Source of the DNA: Sphingomonas sp. PP-F2F-A104-K0414
GTDB lineage: Bacteria > Pseudomonadota > Alphaproteobacteria > Sphingomonadales > Sphingomonadaceae
Reading direction: 5' to 3'
Assembly: GCF_004340945.1 (NCBI RefSeq)
Contig: NZ_SLYD01000003.1
Coordinates: 372,001-436,000, forward strand
DNA: 64,000 nucleotides
Positions 41,075 to 49,615 of the stretch are shown in pieces (the first letter of the stretch is position 1; the number at the start of each line of letters is the position of its first letter). Under the pieces are notes generated by a model that made no database searches, was not told the origin of the DNA, and worked only from the letters and a program-made list of their open reading frames with translations. The position numbers were made by a program, and so were the translations under genes.

Positions 41075-42372
41075 CACCAGCGTGTCTCGAATCGGTTACG
41101 GAGGTAGATCGCGACGCCGTTCATCGCGAGCAGGAAGACGAGGAGGACGATGATCGCCGCCGACGTCTTTTCGACGAACCCGCGGCTGACCTGATCGGAC
41201 CAGAGGAAGATCTGGACGGGCAGCACGGTCGCCGGATCGTTCAGGCCCGACGGCGGCGCGGCGATGAACGCGCGCATGCCGATCATCAGCAGCGGTGCGG
41301 TCTCGCCCAGCGCACGCGCCATGCCGATGATCGTGCCGGTGAGGATGCCGGGCAGCGCGAGCGGCAGGACGTGGTGGAAGACGACCTGAACCGGCGATGC
41401 GCCGACGCCGAGGGCGGCATCGCGGATCGAGGGCGGGACCGCCTTGATCGCGTTGCGCCCGGCGATCACGATGACGGGCATCGTCATCAGCGCGAGCGTC
41501 AGGCCACCGACGATCGGCGCCGATCGCGGCATGCCGAACGTGCCGAGGAATACGGCGAGCCCGAGCAGGCCGAAGATGATCGAGGGAACTGCCGCGAGGT
41601 TGTTGATCGACACCTCGATCAGGTCGGTCCAGCGGTTCTTCGGCGCGTATTCCTCGAGATACAGCGCCGACAACACGCCGATCGGGAAGGCGAGCAACAG
41701 CGTAACCGCCATCGTCAACAGCGATCCCTTGAACGCGCCCCAGATTCCGACGCGGGTGGCGTCGGTCGAGTCGGCGTAGGTCAGGAACCCGGCATTGAAG
41801 CCGCGCGACACCGCGCCGCGGGCGTTGAGGCGTGCATAGGTCGCCTCCGCCTCGGGCGTGCCGACGCCCTTGGCGGCGACGTCGATCGGGCTGGAGACGG
41901 GGACTTCGAACACCGTCCTGCGCTGGAGCAGCGACGGGTCGGCCTTGATCGCATCGCGGACCACCGCCCACGCGCCGTCGGACAACAGGTTCGCGCCGTC
42001 CTTGCCGTAGGCGGTGCTCGCGGCGGCCAGCACTGTGCCTTCGAGGCCCGCGCCGGCGAGCGCGAGATCGGCGCCGCGTCCGACCAGCCGCGAAGGCGCG
42101 ATCGGGAGTTTTGCCGCCGCGAGATCGACCGGCAATGCGACGCGCGTCTCGACGAACCCGCTCGCGCCTTGGCTCAGCATCGAGAACAGCAGGAAGGCGA
42201 GGAATGCCGCGGACATCCAAACCGCGGCGAGCCCGGCGAAACGGAAGCGGCGCTCGGACGCGTAGCGACGCTTGATCCGCGACTGCATCGCCTGCGTCGT
42301 CCAGTCGGTCGGCACGCGGCGCACCGGCTCCGCGGTGCTGGTCGGCAGGGGGGTGACGAGCGTGTCAGTCAT
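41074..42372 (-). CDS. pstA: PstA, phosphate ABC transporter permease
   Basis: Inner-membrane permease of the PstSCAB importer. The 432-residue protein is longer than enterobacterial PstA (about 300) because of an N-terminal DUF3333-type periplasmic domain between the first membrane helix (about 46-68) and the core. The core has [41 protein letters not shown] and [13 protein letters not shown]. The gene overlaps pstC by 8 bp at its start and pstB at its end. Confidence 0.95.
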   Translation of the reverse strand: MTDTLVTPLPTSTAEPVRRVPTDWTTQAMQSRIKRRYASERRFRFAGLAAVWMSAAFLAFLLFSMLSQGASGFVETRVALPVDLAAAKLPIAPSRLVGRGADLALAGAGLEGTVLAAASTAYGKDGANLLSDGAWAVVRDAIKADPSLLQRRTVFEVPVSSPIDVAAKGVGTPEAEATYARLNARGAVSRGFNAGFLTYADSTDATRVGIWGAFKGSLLTMAVTLLLAFPIGVLSALYLEEYAPKNRWTDLIEVSINNLAAVPSIIFGLLGLAVFLGTFGMPRSAPIVGGLTLALMTMPVIVIAGRNAIKAVPPSIRDAALGVGASPVQVVFHHVLPLALPGILTGTIIGMARALGETAPLLMIGMRAFIAAPPSGLNDPATVLPVQIFLWSDQVSRGFVEKTSAAIIVLLVFLLAMNGVAIYLRNRFETRW

Positions 42373-43741
42373 AGGCTTCGCGGTACCGTTTGACGACGCG
42401 GAGCGCGACGATGTTGAGGAGCAGGGTGACGACGAACAGGGTCAAGCCCAGCGCGAACGCGGCGAGCGTCTTGGGGCTGTCGAACTCCGCCTCGCCGGTC
42501 AGCAGGTCGACGATCTGCTTGGTGACCGTCGTGGTGCTGGCGAACGGGTTGAGCGTCAGCGTCGCGACGCCGCTCGCTGCCATGACGACGATCATGGTTT
42601 CGCCAATTGCGCGCGACACGGCCAGCAGCACGCCGCCGACGACACCGGGGAGGGCTGCCGGGAGCAGCACGCGGCGGATCGTCTCGGACGAGGTCGCGCC
42701 CATCGCGAGACTACCGTCGCGCATCGACGAGGGCACCGCGGCGATCGAGTCATCCGCCATCGACGACACGAACGGGATGATCATGATGCCCATCACGAGC
42801 CCCGCGGCGAGCGCGCTTTCGGACGACGCCCAGCTGATCCCGATCGACACCGCGAGATCGCGCACCGCGGGCGCGACCGTCAGTGCCGCGAAATAGCCGT
42901 AGACGACGGTCGGCACGCCCGCGAGCATCTCGAGGATCGGCTTCATCCATTTGCGCGTGGTCGGCTTGGCATATTGCGTGAGGTAGATCGCGCTCATCAG
43001 CCCGAACGGGATCGCGACGATCATGGCGATCACCGCGCCGATGAAGAACGTCCCCCAGAACAACGGCACCGCGCCGAGCGACGCGCCCGGATCGCGCGCG
43101 TCGATCACCTGCGGGCTCCAATGCGTCCCGAACAGGAAGTCGGTGATCGGCACGACCGAAAAGAACCGCACCGATTCGTACAGCAGCGAGGCGACGATCC
43201 CGACCGTGGTCAGGATCGCGATCAGCGATGCGCCGAGCAGCATCAGCATGACGACCCGCTCGATCTGCGTCCGCGCGCCGAACCCGGGTTTGACGCGGGT
43301 AAACGCGAACGCGCCGCCGGCAAAGGCGAGCAGCAGCGCGGCGGCGGTGGCGATCCAGTCGTAGCGCGATTGCGCGGCGGCGTAGGAGGGGGCGAGCGTC
43401 TGCGCGAGTCCGTGGAAGGCGCCGAAGCTGCGGCCCTCGGCGAGGCTGCGCGCTTCGGACAGGATCGAGGCGCGGTCGAAGCCGGGTGGGGGGAGCTGGA
43501 TCGCCGCCGGGGTGGCGAGGACCGCATCGGTGACTAGCGCGGGCGACGTCACCGACCACACCACGAGGAATACGAGCGGCGGGATCGCGGTCCACAGCGC
43601 GACGTACCAGCCGTGATGCGACGGCAGCGAACTGAACCTAGCAGTGCTGCCGGCACGGAAGCGGGTGGCGCGGACGCGCGCGGTGAGCCAGCCGATGAGA
43701 CCGAGGCCTGCGACGAGGAAGAGGAGAGCGATGGCGGACAT
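42365..43741 (-). CDS. pstC: PstC, phosphate ABC transporter permease
   Basis: Second permease of the importer, 458 residues. An N-terminal extension of about 150 residues (DUF4974/PstC N-terminal type) with a membrane helix at 2-18 precedes the permease core: ATLLYES..., GGVLLAVSRAIGETMIVVMAASG and SSMRDGSLAMGATSSETI. It is separated from pstS by a 328-bp repeat-bearing gap, whereas the other pst genes overlap. Confidence 0.95.
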   Translation of the reverse strand: MSAIALLFLVAGLGLIGWLTARVRATRFRAGSTARFSSLPSHHGWYVALWTAIPPLVFLVVWSVTSPALVTDAVLATPAAIQLPPPGFDRASILSEARSLAEGRSFGAFHGLAQTLAPSYAAAQSRYDWIATAAALLLAFAGGAFAFTRVKPGFGARTQIERVVMLMLLGASLIAILTTVGIVASLLYESVRFFSVVPITDFLFGTHWSPQVIDARDPGASLGAVPLFWGTFFIGAVIAMIVAIPFGLMSAIYLTQYAKPTTRKWMKPILEMLAGVPTVVYGYFAALTVAPAVRDLAVSIGISWASSESALAAGLVMGIMIIPFVSSMADDSIAAVPSSMRDGSLAMGATSSETIRRVLLPAALPGVVGGVLLAVSRAIGETMIVVMAASGVATLTLNPFASTTTVTKQIVDLLTGEAEFDSPKTLAAFALGLTLFVVTLLLNIVALRVVKRYREAYD

Positions 43742-43796
43742 TATGCTTCTCGCCCGCCATGATTGGTTGCGAGCATACGCACCACCTCACCGGCCG

Positions 43797-43901
43797 CCAC
43801 CCCGGCGAAGGCCGGGGCCCAGGTGGAAAGGTCGAGGTAACTATGCGCATCGCCAACCAATGCAACGGTGCCCAACTGGGCCCCGGCCTTCGCCGGGGTG
43901 G
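43797..43901. repeat. Intergenic inverted repeat, family A
   Basis: The left CCACCCCGGCGAAGGCCGGGGCCCAGGTGG and its near complement on the right flank a centre of about 45 nt. It lies inside the pst operon between pstS and pstC. Confidence 0.88.
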
Positions 43902-43959
43902 CGGCGGTCGCTGGGGTGGTTGCCCTGTTGTGTGAACCAAACGTCACCAAACCCCCGTT

Positions 43960-44033
43960 CCCCCGCGGACGCGGGGGCCCAGCTAAGTTCCGATATCGAG
44001 CTTGGCCCCTGGACCCCCGCTTTCGCGAGGGAA
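43960..44033. repeat. Weaker inverted repeat between pstS and pstC
   Basis: GTTCCCCCGCGGACGCGGGGGCCCAG and CCCCTGGACCCCCGCTTTCGCGAGGGAAC are imperfect inverted copies related to the 1,261 and 34,506 elements. Confidence 0.55.
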
Positions 44034-44069
44034 CCGAAAAGAAGGCGGGCGTAGTGAACAGGAAACCGA

Positions 44070-45140
44070 TCACGACAACACCGCCGGATCCAGCACCGTC
44101 TCGTTCGCGATGATCGCCGCCGACCGCGCCTGGACCGCGGCCGGCGCCGCGATCAGCCCGCGCTTCACCAGCGGCCCGCTCGCACCCCAATTCGCCGCAT
44201 ACAGCTTCAGCAAGTTTCGCAATCCCGGAATGGCGGTCAGATGCGCCTTCTTCACATAGATATACAGCGGCCGAGACCCCGGATACGCATTGTCCGCGAT
44301 CGTCGCATAGGTCGGCGCGACGCCCGAGATCGACACCCCGTTCACTGCGTCCTTATTCTCTTCGAGATAGCTGTACCCGAACACGCCGATCGCATTCGGG
44401 TTCGACTGCAGCTTCTGGACGATCAGATTGTCGTTCTCACCCGCATCGACATACACCCCGTCCTCGCGCACCCGCGTACACAGCGCCTTGTGGGCCTCGG
44501 GATCGGACTTCGCGAGCGGCTTGGCCGAGGGATCGCTCGCCTCGCACCCCTTGGTCAGGATCAGCTCGGCGAGCGCATCGCGCGTGCCGCTCGTTGCGGG
44601 CGGGCCGTAAACCTGGATCGGCACCGCGGGCAGCGCCGGGTTCACATCGCGCCAAACTCGCGCGGTGTTCACCTTGCCGCCCGGATTGGCGGCCAAAGCC
44701 TTGTAGAGGTCGGTCGGCGTCAGCTGCATCTTCGGGCCGTTCTTCGCCTCGGCAAAGGCAATGCCGTCGATCCCGACCTGGATTTCCATCACGTCGCGCA
44801 CGCCGTTCTCGGCGCAGCTCTTATATTCGCTCGCCTTCATCCGCCGCGATGCATCCTCGATATCGGGGTGCGCCGCGCCAATCCCTGCGCAGAACAACTT
44901 CATCCCGGCGCCCGTGCCCGTCGATTCGATCACCGGTGCCTTCGCATCGGGATCGTTGGCGACGAGCTGTTCGGCGATCATCGTCGTGAACGGATAGACC
45001 GTCGAGGACCCGACCGCGGTGATCTGGTCGCGCGAGCCTGCACCGCCGCCGTTCGCCTGATCGACGCACGCCGTCAGAGCGCCCGTCACCGCCCCCAACA
45101 CTCCTAGAAGAACGAACCGCTGCACCAGAATTCCCGTCAT
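44070..45140 (-). CDS. pstS: PstS, phosphate-binding lipoprotein
   Basis: Periplasmic phosphate-binding component anchored as a lipoprotein. The 356-residue protein has a lipobox GALTACVDQ (Cys25), then VGSSTVYPFTTMIAEQLV, the phosphate-contact region STGTGAGMKLFCAGIG, and ATSGTRDALAELIL. The gene is the first of the operon after the Pho box at 45,175-45,203, whose first repeat lies 35 bp before the start codon. Its message probably begins near the ATAAG-like sequences in that gap. Confidence 0.95.
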   Translation of the reverse strand: MTGILVQRFVLLGVLGAVTGALTACVDQANGGGAGSRDQITAVGSSTVYPFTTMIAEQLVANDPDAKAPVIESTGTGAGMKLFCAGIGAAHPDIEDASRRMKASEYKSCAENGVRDVMEIQVGIDGIAFAEAKNGPKMQLTPTDLYKALAANPGGKVNTARVWRDVNPALPAVPIQVYGPPATSGTRDALAELILTKGCEASDPSAKPLAKSDPEAHKALCTRVREDGVYVDAGENDNLIVQKLQSNPNAIGVFGYSYLEENKDAVNGVSISGVAPTYATIADNAYPGSRPLYIYVKKAHLTAIPGLRNLLKLYAANWGASGPLVKRGLIAAPAAVQARSAAIIANETVLDPAVLS

Positions 45141-45174
45141 GCACCGGCCTTAGCGGTACTTAAGGCGATCCTGT

Positions 45175-45203
45175 GTGACAGTTGCGTTACCCTTTTATGA
45201 CAC
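45175..45203 (-). promoter_or_regulatory. Pho box upstream of pstS
   Basis: On the minus strand three 7-bp units repeat every 11 bp: GTGTCAT (45,197-45,203), GGGTAAC (45,186-45,192) and CTGTCAC (45,175-45,181). This is the PhoB-box layout (CTGTCAT repeats 11 bp apart). The middle unit is weak. The box covers the phoR stop codon and directs transcription of pstS-pstC-pstA-pstB-phoU-phoB. Confidence 0.72.
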
Positions 45204-46413
45204 CGCCTTTTGCCACCACGCCGCTTGGCGGCAGAATGACCGACACGGTGGTGCCGACGCCGACCTGGCTGGCGATATCGAGCCGCCCGCGATGCCGCTC
45301 GACGATGTGCTTGACGATCGCGAGGCCGAGCCCGGTGCCGCCTAGCGACCGGCTGCGGCCTGCATCGGCGCGATAGAAGCGCTCGGTCAGCCGCGGAATA
45401 TGGACTGCCGCGATCCCGTCGCCCTCGTCGCGGATCGAAAGGCGGATCATGCCGGCATCGTCGCGTTTCAGCGCGATCGTCACCGGCGTCCCCGCGCGAC
45501 CGTATTTCATCGCGTTGCCGATCAGATTGTGGAGCATCTGCGACAGCTGGACGCGGTCGCCCGATACCGCCGGCAGGTCCGAAGCGATCGTCGCGACCAG
45601 ATCCTGCCCGCGATCGCCCGCCGCGTCGGCCAGTTCCTCGCGCGTGTCCTCGACCAATTGCGCGAGATCGACCGCGCTGTCGGGCAGGCGGAACTTCTCC
45701 GCCTCGATTCGGCTCAGCGAGATCAGATCCTCGACCAGCCGCTGCATCCGCCGCGCCTCGTCGTCCATCACCTTGAGGAAGCGCGCGCGCACGTCCGCAT
45801 CTTCCCCCGCCTCGTCGCGCAGCGTCTCGATGAAGCCGAGGATTGACGCGAGTGGCGTGCGCAGCTCGTGGCTCGCATTGGCGACGAAATCGATCCGCAT
45901 CCGCTCGGCGGCGTAATTGCCGGTCTGGTCGACGAGGTGGACGATCCGCTGGCCGTCCGATGCCTCGCTCAGCCGCATCTCCCAGCGCTGGTCGCGCGTG
46001 CCGAGCCCGACCAGCTCGATCGGCCGCTCGCCGTCGATCGGTCCCGGTGTTCCCAGTCGTTCCGCCGCCGCCGGATGCCGGATCGCGACGCGCGCATCCT
46101 CGCCGAGGATATGCGCGCCGAGCAACGTCCGCGCCGCGCGGTTGGCAAGCGTCACGCGCCCGTCCTGTACCAGCAGCACCGGCGCGACGATCGCATCGAG
46201 CACGTCGTCGAGCACGGACGGCGCGGTATGCGCCGCATCGTCGGGGGCAGGCGCCTCGTCGCCAGTCCCTGCCGCGACCAGCGCGGCGGCGATCCCGCCG
46301 ACCACCGCGACGATCGCACCCTGCACGTCGCGCGTAATCGCGAACACGCCGATCGATGCGACGACGACGACGACGATCGCCCAGAAGGTACGCAGGCCAA
46401 ATCCCGACAGCAT
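45187..46413 (-). CDS. phoR: PhoR, phosphate-regulon sensor kinase
   Basis: Membrane histidine kinase that phosphorylates PhoB. The 408-residue protein has two membrane segments in the first 50 residues (WAIVVVVVASIGVFAI and AIVAVVGGIAAALVA), a PAS-like region (about 65-165), H-box ANASHELRTPLASILGF with H182, and the ATPase domain with NLIGNAMKYG, RDEGDGIAAVHIPRLTERFYR and LGGTGLGLAIVKHI. It lies 46 bp upstream of pstS, while phoB is at the far end of the operon. It is divergent from the HprK-related cassette. Confidence 0.96.
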   Translation of the reverse strand: MLSGFGLRTFWAIVVVVVASIGVFAITRDVQGAIVAVVGGIAAALVAAGTGDEAPAPDDAAHTAPSVLDDVLDAIVAPVLLVQDGRVTLANRAARTLLGAHILGEDARVAIRHPAAAERLGTPGPIDGERPIELVGLGTRDQRWEMRLSEASDGQRIVHLVDQTGNYAAERMRIDFVANASHELRTPLASILGFIETLRDEAGEDADVRARFLKVMDDEARRMQRLVEDLISLSRIEAEKFRLPDSAVDLAQLVEDTREELADAAGDRGQDLVATIASDLPAVSGDRVQLSQMLHNLIGNAMKYGRAGTPVTIALKRDDAGMIRLSIRDEGDGIAAVHIPRLTERFYRADAGRSRSLGGTGLGLAIVKHIVERHRGRLDIASQVGVGTTVSVILPPSGVVAKGGVIKG

Positions 46414-46529
46414 TGTAATCTCCAGGGCGCACAGACTGGGCGCTCGCCCGTCCTAGTTCGGTACGGTCGGCGCGGCTATATTGTCAGCGCTTCAGGATTG
46501 TGAAAGGGCTGCACTATAGCAGGGGCATC

Positions 46530-46958
46530 ATGGACGATACGCGATTCACTCAGGACCCGCCTAACCCGGATGCCGCCGCAAGCGCCGACGTGCCGTCGCG
46601 GCGGCGCGTGCTGGCGCTCGGTGCGGTGACGGCCGGTGCGGTCATGTCGATCCGGCCCGCGCTCGCGCAGACCGCGGGGTCGGTACTGAACTGCGAAATA
46701 CCCGTCCCCGATGCGAGCCGCGCAGGCAGCTACATCGATGCCGATGGCAAGGTCGTTCCCGCGCGTACCAGGGGGGCGTTTCCCTCGTCACCACGTCCGT
46801 TCAAGGGCGAAGAGGTCAAGCGCGCGATGGCCAATGGCAGCACGCTGCCCGGGACCGACTCCGAGCGCAGCCGCGCCTATGTCAAATATATCCGCCGGTT
46901 GCAGCGTGGCCAGGGCGGCTTCACCTGTTTCGCATCGCTGCAGATGCCGCGCGGCTGA
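46530..46958 (+). CDS. Small Tat-exported protein of the HprK-related cassette
   Basis: A 142-residue protein starting MDDTRFTQDPPNPD. The twin-arginine signal SRRRVLALGAVTAG (23-36) with cleavage near ALAQ (44-47) shows export of a folded or cofactor-bearing protein. The mature part has about 95 residues, Cys55 and Cys133, a basic segment RSRAYVKYIRRLQRGQGG, and ends FTCFASLQMPRG. I know no family. It heads a tight cluster with a PqqD-like protein, an HprK-like kinase and a nucleotidyltransferase, so it is a candidate for their substrate or partner. The AGGGG ribosome-binding site is good. Confidence 0.82.
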   Translation: MDDTRFTQDPPNPDAAASADVPSRRRVLALGAVTAGAVMSIRPALAQTAGSVLNCEIPVPDASRAGSYIDADGKVVPARTRGAFPSSPRPFKGEEVKRAMANGSTLPGTDSERSRAYVKYIRRLQRGQGGFTCFASLQMPRG

Positions 46959-46962
46959 GGCC

Positions 46963-47238
46963 GTGGATAATGCGGTCTATCGCGCACCGCCGAGCGATGG
47001 CCTGCTGATTGCACCGCTCGACGAGTTTACCGCGGTCTATCACCGGGCGTCGGGGATCACGCATCTGCTGACCGATCCTGCACCGCAGATCCTTGCCGCT
47101 GTGCAGGATGGCGCGCAATCGCTCGATGCGCTGCTCGTGCATCTCGGGCGCGACTATGATCTGACTGACGGCACCCGCGAGACTTTGGCGGCGCGGCTCG
47201 AGGAACTGGTGGAGGCCGGGCTGGTCGAGCGCGCATGA
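46963..47238 (+). CDS. PqqD-family peptide chaperone (HPr-rel-A system)
   Basis: A 91-residue protein with a PqqD/RRE winged-helix fold. It starts with GTG at 46,963, just 4 nt after the Tat gene stop, giving VDNAVYRAPPSDGLLIAPLD. The pattern FTAVYHRASGITHLLTDPAPQILAAV followed by SLDALLVHL and the C-terminal LEELVEAGLVERA is characteristic of the PqqD subfamily paired with HprK-related kinases. RRE domains bind leader peptides of RiPP precursors, so a peptide-binding role is inferred. Its stop overlaps the kinase start (ATGA). Confidence 0.85.
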   Translation: MDNAVYRAPPSDGLLIAPLDEFTAVYHRASGITHLLTDPAPQILAAVQDGAQSLDALLVHLGRDYDLTDGTRETLAARLEELVEAGLVERA

Positions 47239-48095
47239 GGCATGCCTTCTCCGTGCGGATCGGCCCGGTCGGCTTCCGCATCGGTTCGGACTGGCGCGCG
47301 CCGATCGCACACCTCGAGACGCTGTACCGCGATTATCCCAAGCCGCCGGACGGCGTGCCCGACTTCACCGTGCGCCTGTTCGCGCGTCGGCCTTGGCGGC
47401 GTTTCCTTCGCCCGTCGGTCGAGATCGGCGGTGATTACATGCTGCCCGAGGCTGCCCCGCTGCCGTTGCGGCAGGGGCTGCTCGCCGCCGAGATGGCGAT
47501 GAACCTGCAGATGGCGCTGGGCGCGCGGCGGTATCTGTTGCTGCATGCGTCGGCGGTCGAGCGCGACGGGCGTGCGCTGTTGATGACCGGCGTTTCGGGG
47601 GCGGGCAAGTCGACGCTCGCGACGCTGCTGGCGGCGAAGGGCTGGCGGTTCATGGGGGACGAGTTCGTGCTGCTCGATCCAGCGACCGGGCTGGTGCACG
47701 CGTTTCCCCGGCTGATCAGCCTGAAGAACGAGGGGATTGCCGCGGCCGAGGCGGCATGGCCAGAGGCGCGGATGGGGCCGCTGCTGCGCGCGACGCCGAA
47801 GGGCGACATCCGCCACATGGTTCCCGATGCGCGGGCGATCGCGGCGATGGACGTGCCTGGGCGGCCGGCGTTGCTGGTATTCCCGCGCTACGGGTTCGCG
47901 CCCGAGACGCGGTCGGTCCAGCCCGGCGAAGCGTTCGTGCGGATGACGCAGGCCTCGACCAACTATGTCGCGCTCGGCGAGGCGGGGTTTCGGGCCTTGA
48001 CCGGGCTGATCGCCGACGTGCCCGCGATCGCGGTGGATTATCCCGATGGGCCGGGCGCGATCGAGCAGGTCGAGGCCTTATGGGCGGACCTGTGA
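47235..48095 (+). CDS. HprK-related kinase A
   Basis: A 286-residue P-loop protein of the HPr kinase/phosphorylase fold. Walker A is GVSGAGKST (119-127). The preceding LLLHASAVERDG (about 101-112) and the following FMGDEFVLLDP (about 139-149, Walker B-like) are the fixed pattern of HprK homologues. No PTS HPr gene is adjacent, so the substrate is not HPr. Lasso-peptide kinases with this fold phosphorylate a serine in a peptide, a useful comparison. It is coupled to the PqqD gene by ATGA, and its end overlaps the nucleotidyltransferase start. Confidence 0.88.
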   Translation: MRHAFSVRIGPVGFRIGSDWRAPIAHLETLYRDYPKPPDGVPDFTVRLFARRPWRRFLRPSVEIGGDYMLPEAAPLPLRQGLLAAEMAMNLQMALGARRYLLLHASAVERDGRALLMTGVSGAGKSTLATLLAAKGWRFMGDEFVLLDPATGLVHAFPRLISLKNEGIAAAEAAWPEARMGPLLRATPKGDIRHMVPDARAIAAMDVPGRPALLVFPRYGFAPETRSVQPGEAFVRMTQASTNYVALGEAGFRALTGLIADVPAIAVDYPDGPGAIEQVEALWADL

Positions 48096-49069
48096 CCGAC
48101 GCCCGAATGCTCGCGCGGGCGCTGGCCGATCCGTCGAGCGTTGTCGGGCTCGGTGCGGAGGGGTGGACCGCGTTGCTGGCGATGGCGCGCGCGGAACAGT
48201 TGATCGGGACACTGGCGCTGCGGCTCGACGGTCTGGCGATGCCGAACGCGGTGAAGGCGATACTCGCCGACGCGCGGGCCGCCGCGGAGCACGGCAGGCG
48301 CGCGGCGCTGTGGGAAGCGGAGATGGCACGGCGCGCGCTCGCCGCGGTCGACTGCCCGGTCGTGCTGCTGAAGGGCACCGCGTTCGTCGCGGCGGGATTG
48401 TCGGCGGGGCAGGGGCGGTCGATAGGCGATCTCGACATTTTGTTGCCGCGCGCCTCGCTCGATGCGGTCGAGGCGGCGTTGCTCGCGGGGGGGTGGGAAT
48501 GGGTGAAGCCGGACCCGTATGACGACGTCTATTACCGCCGCTGGATGCACGAGCTCCCGCCGCTGATCCACCGCGATCGCGATCGGATGATCGACGTCCA
48601 CCACACGATCCTGCCGCTGACCGCGCGGATCACGCCCGATGCAGGGATGCTGATTGAGGGGAGCGTGGCGCTGGAGAACGGCCTGCGCACGCTCTCCTCC
48701 AACGGTATGATCGTCCACGCAGCGGCGCACCTGTTCGCGGACGGTGATCTGGCGGGCGGGTTGCGCAACCTGTGGGACATCCGCTGTCTGGTCGACGAGT
48801 TCGGGACCGATGGGCTCGGCGCGAACGCGCTTCATCATGGTCTGCACCGGGAGGTGGCGCGATCGCTACGGCTGGCCGATGCGCTGTTCGGCGAGGGCCG
48901 CACGAGCGGTATCGATCGCCTCTACATCCGCCGCCTTACCGCGCGCGACGGCTGGGGCAGGCCGACGCGCCCGCTGACCCGGTTCGCTTTCTATGTCCGC
49001 TCGCACTGGCTGCGCATGCCCCCGGCGATGCTCGCGCGGCATCTCTGGATCAAGTTCAGGAAGGGGTGA
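48080..49069 (+). CDS. Nucleotidyltransferase family protein (NTP_transf_5-like)
   Basis: A 329-residue predicted nucleotidyltransferase. The motif VVLLKGTAFVAAGL...RSIGDLDILLP (about 95-123) with the DLD carboxylates at 117-119 gives the polymerase-beta fold site; a conserved HELPPLIHRDRDRMIDVHHTI block follows, and the C-terminal half is helical. The start may be ATG 48,080, GTG 48,092 (GTGA overlap with the kinase stop) or ATG 48,107. NTP_transf_5 proteins are found beside HprK-like kinases in other clusters, including lasso-peptide ones where phosphate chains are extended. It is the last gene of this cassette. Confidence 0.83.
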   Translation: MGGPVTDARMLARALADPSSVVGLGAEGWTALLAMARAEQLIGTLALRLDGLAMPNAVKAILADARAAAEHGRRAALWEAEMARRALAAVDCPVVLLKGTAFVAAGLSAGQGRSIGDLDILLPRASLDAVEAALLAGGWEWVKPDPYDDVYYRRWMHELPPLIHRDRDRMIDVHHTILPLTARITPDAGMLIEGSVALENGLRTLSSNGMIVHAAAHLFADGDLAGGLRNLWDIRCLVDEFGTDGLGANALHHGLHREVARSLRLADALFGEGRTSGIDRLYIRRLTARDGWGRPTRPLTRFAFYVRSHWLRMPPAMLARHLWIKFRKG

Positions 49070-49138
49070 GCCTGGCTGCTATCCGTCTTCGCAGACGCCA
49101 CAACCGCTTCCTCACTCGGCACCTCGTCCCCTCCTGAC

Positions 49139-49222
49139 GTCACCCCAGCGAAAGCTGGGATCTCCCCGTTTGGCGAGCGACGGTGGCCTGCACGATGATA
49201 CCCCAGCTTTCGCTGGGGTGAC
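49139..49222. repeat. Intergenic inverted repeat, family B
   Basis: GTCACCCCAGCGAAAGCTGGGAT and ATACCCCAGCTTTCGCTGGGGTGAC are the arms. It separates the converging nucleotidyltransferase and VanZ-like genes. Confidence 0.85.
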
Positions 49223-49255
49223 GGCAGGAGGGCGCGGCTGTGACTTCGGGGATAC

Positions 49256-49615
49256 CTAAGGCAATCGCGCGCCGCGCCCGCGCCGGGCCGCCCAGACAAT
49301 CAGCAACACCAACGTGATCGCCAGCGTATCGGCGATCCAGTCGTGGATGTCGCAATCGCGGTGCAGCGACGGGATCGACTGCAGCACTTCGATCAGCGCA
49401 CCGAGGAACGACAGCCGCTCGCCGATCCGGAACAGCCGTGCGGTCGGGAACGAGAGCGCCGCCAGCAACGCCATCGTGGCGAACGCGAGCATATGCTCGA
49501 ACTTGTCGCCGAACTGGTCGGTCGGCATATGCGGCGGCTTCGGCAGCAGCGCCATCGTCACCGCGAACACCACCGCCAGCACCAGCGCGATGCGCGTGAG
49601 CAGCGTCCGGCTCAT
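49256..49615 (-). CDS. VanZ-like small membrane protein
   Basis: A 119-residue protein with three or four predicted membrane helices (about 7-24, 44-61, 67-80 and 93-110). The DKFEHMLAFATMALLA and HDWIADTLAITLVLL segments resemble the VanZ family, where VanZ itself gives low-level teicoplanin resistance, but most family members have no known function. It starts at 49,615 and overlaps the gph stop by 4 bp. Confidence 0.75.
   Translation of the reverse strand: MSRTLLTRIALVLAVVFAVTMALLPKPPHMPTDQFGDKFEHMLAFATMALLAALSFPTARLFRIGERLSFLGALIEVLQSIPSLHRDCDIHDWIADTLAITLVLLIVWAARRGRGARLP

Larger units (their letters stand above)
43742..44069. other. 328-bp gap between pstS and pstC carrying repeats
   Basis: This region contains the family A inverted repeat (43,797-43,901) and a second weaker repeat pair (43,960-44,033). 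No protein-like frame or promoter was seen. It breaks the otherwise tight pst operon; the hairpins could adjust message stability or attenuate transcription so that more PstS than permease is made. Confidence 0.6.

Noticed and set aside
47235..48095. Authentic HPr kinase/phosphorylase of the PTS
   Set aside because: No HPr or EI gene is adjacent and the protein belongs to the HprK-related kinase A pattern with PqqD and nucleotidyltransferase neighbours.
46530..49069. Lasso-peptide biosynthesis cluster
   Set aside because: The kinase, PqqD-like protein and nucleotidyltransferase are suggestive, but no asparagine-synthetase-like cyclase, transglutaminase-like protease or lasso core peptide was seen.
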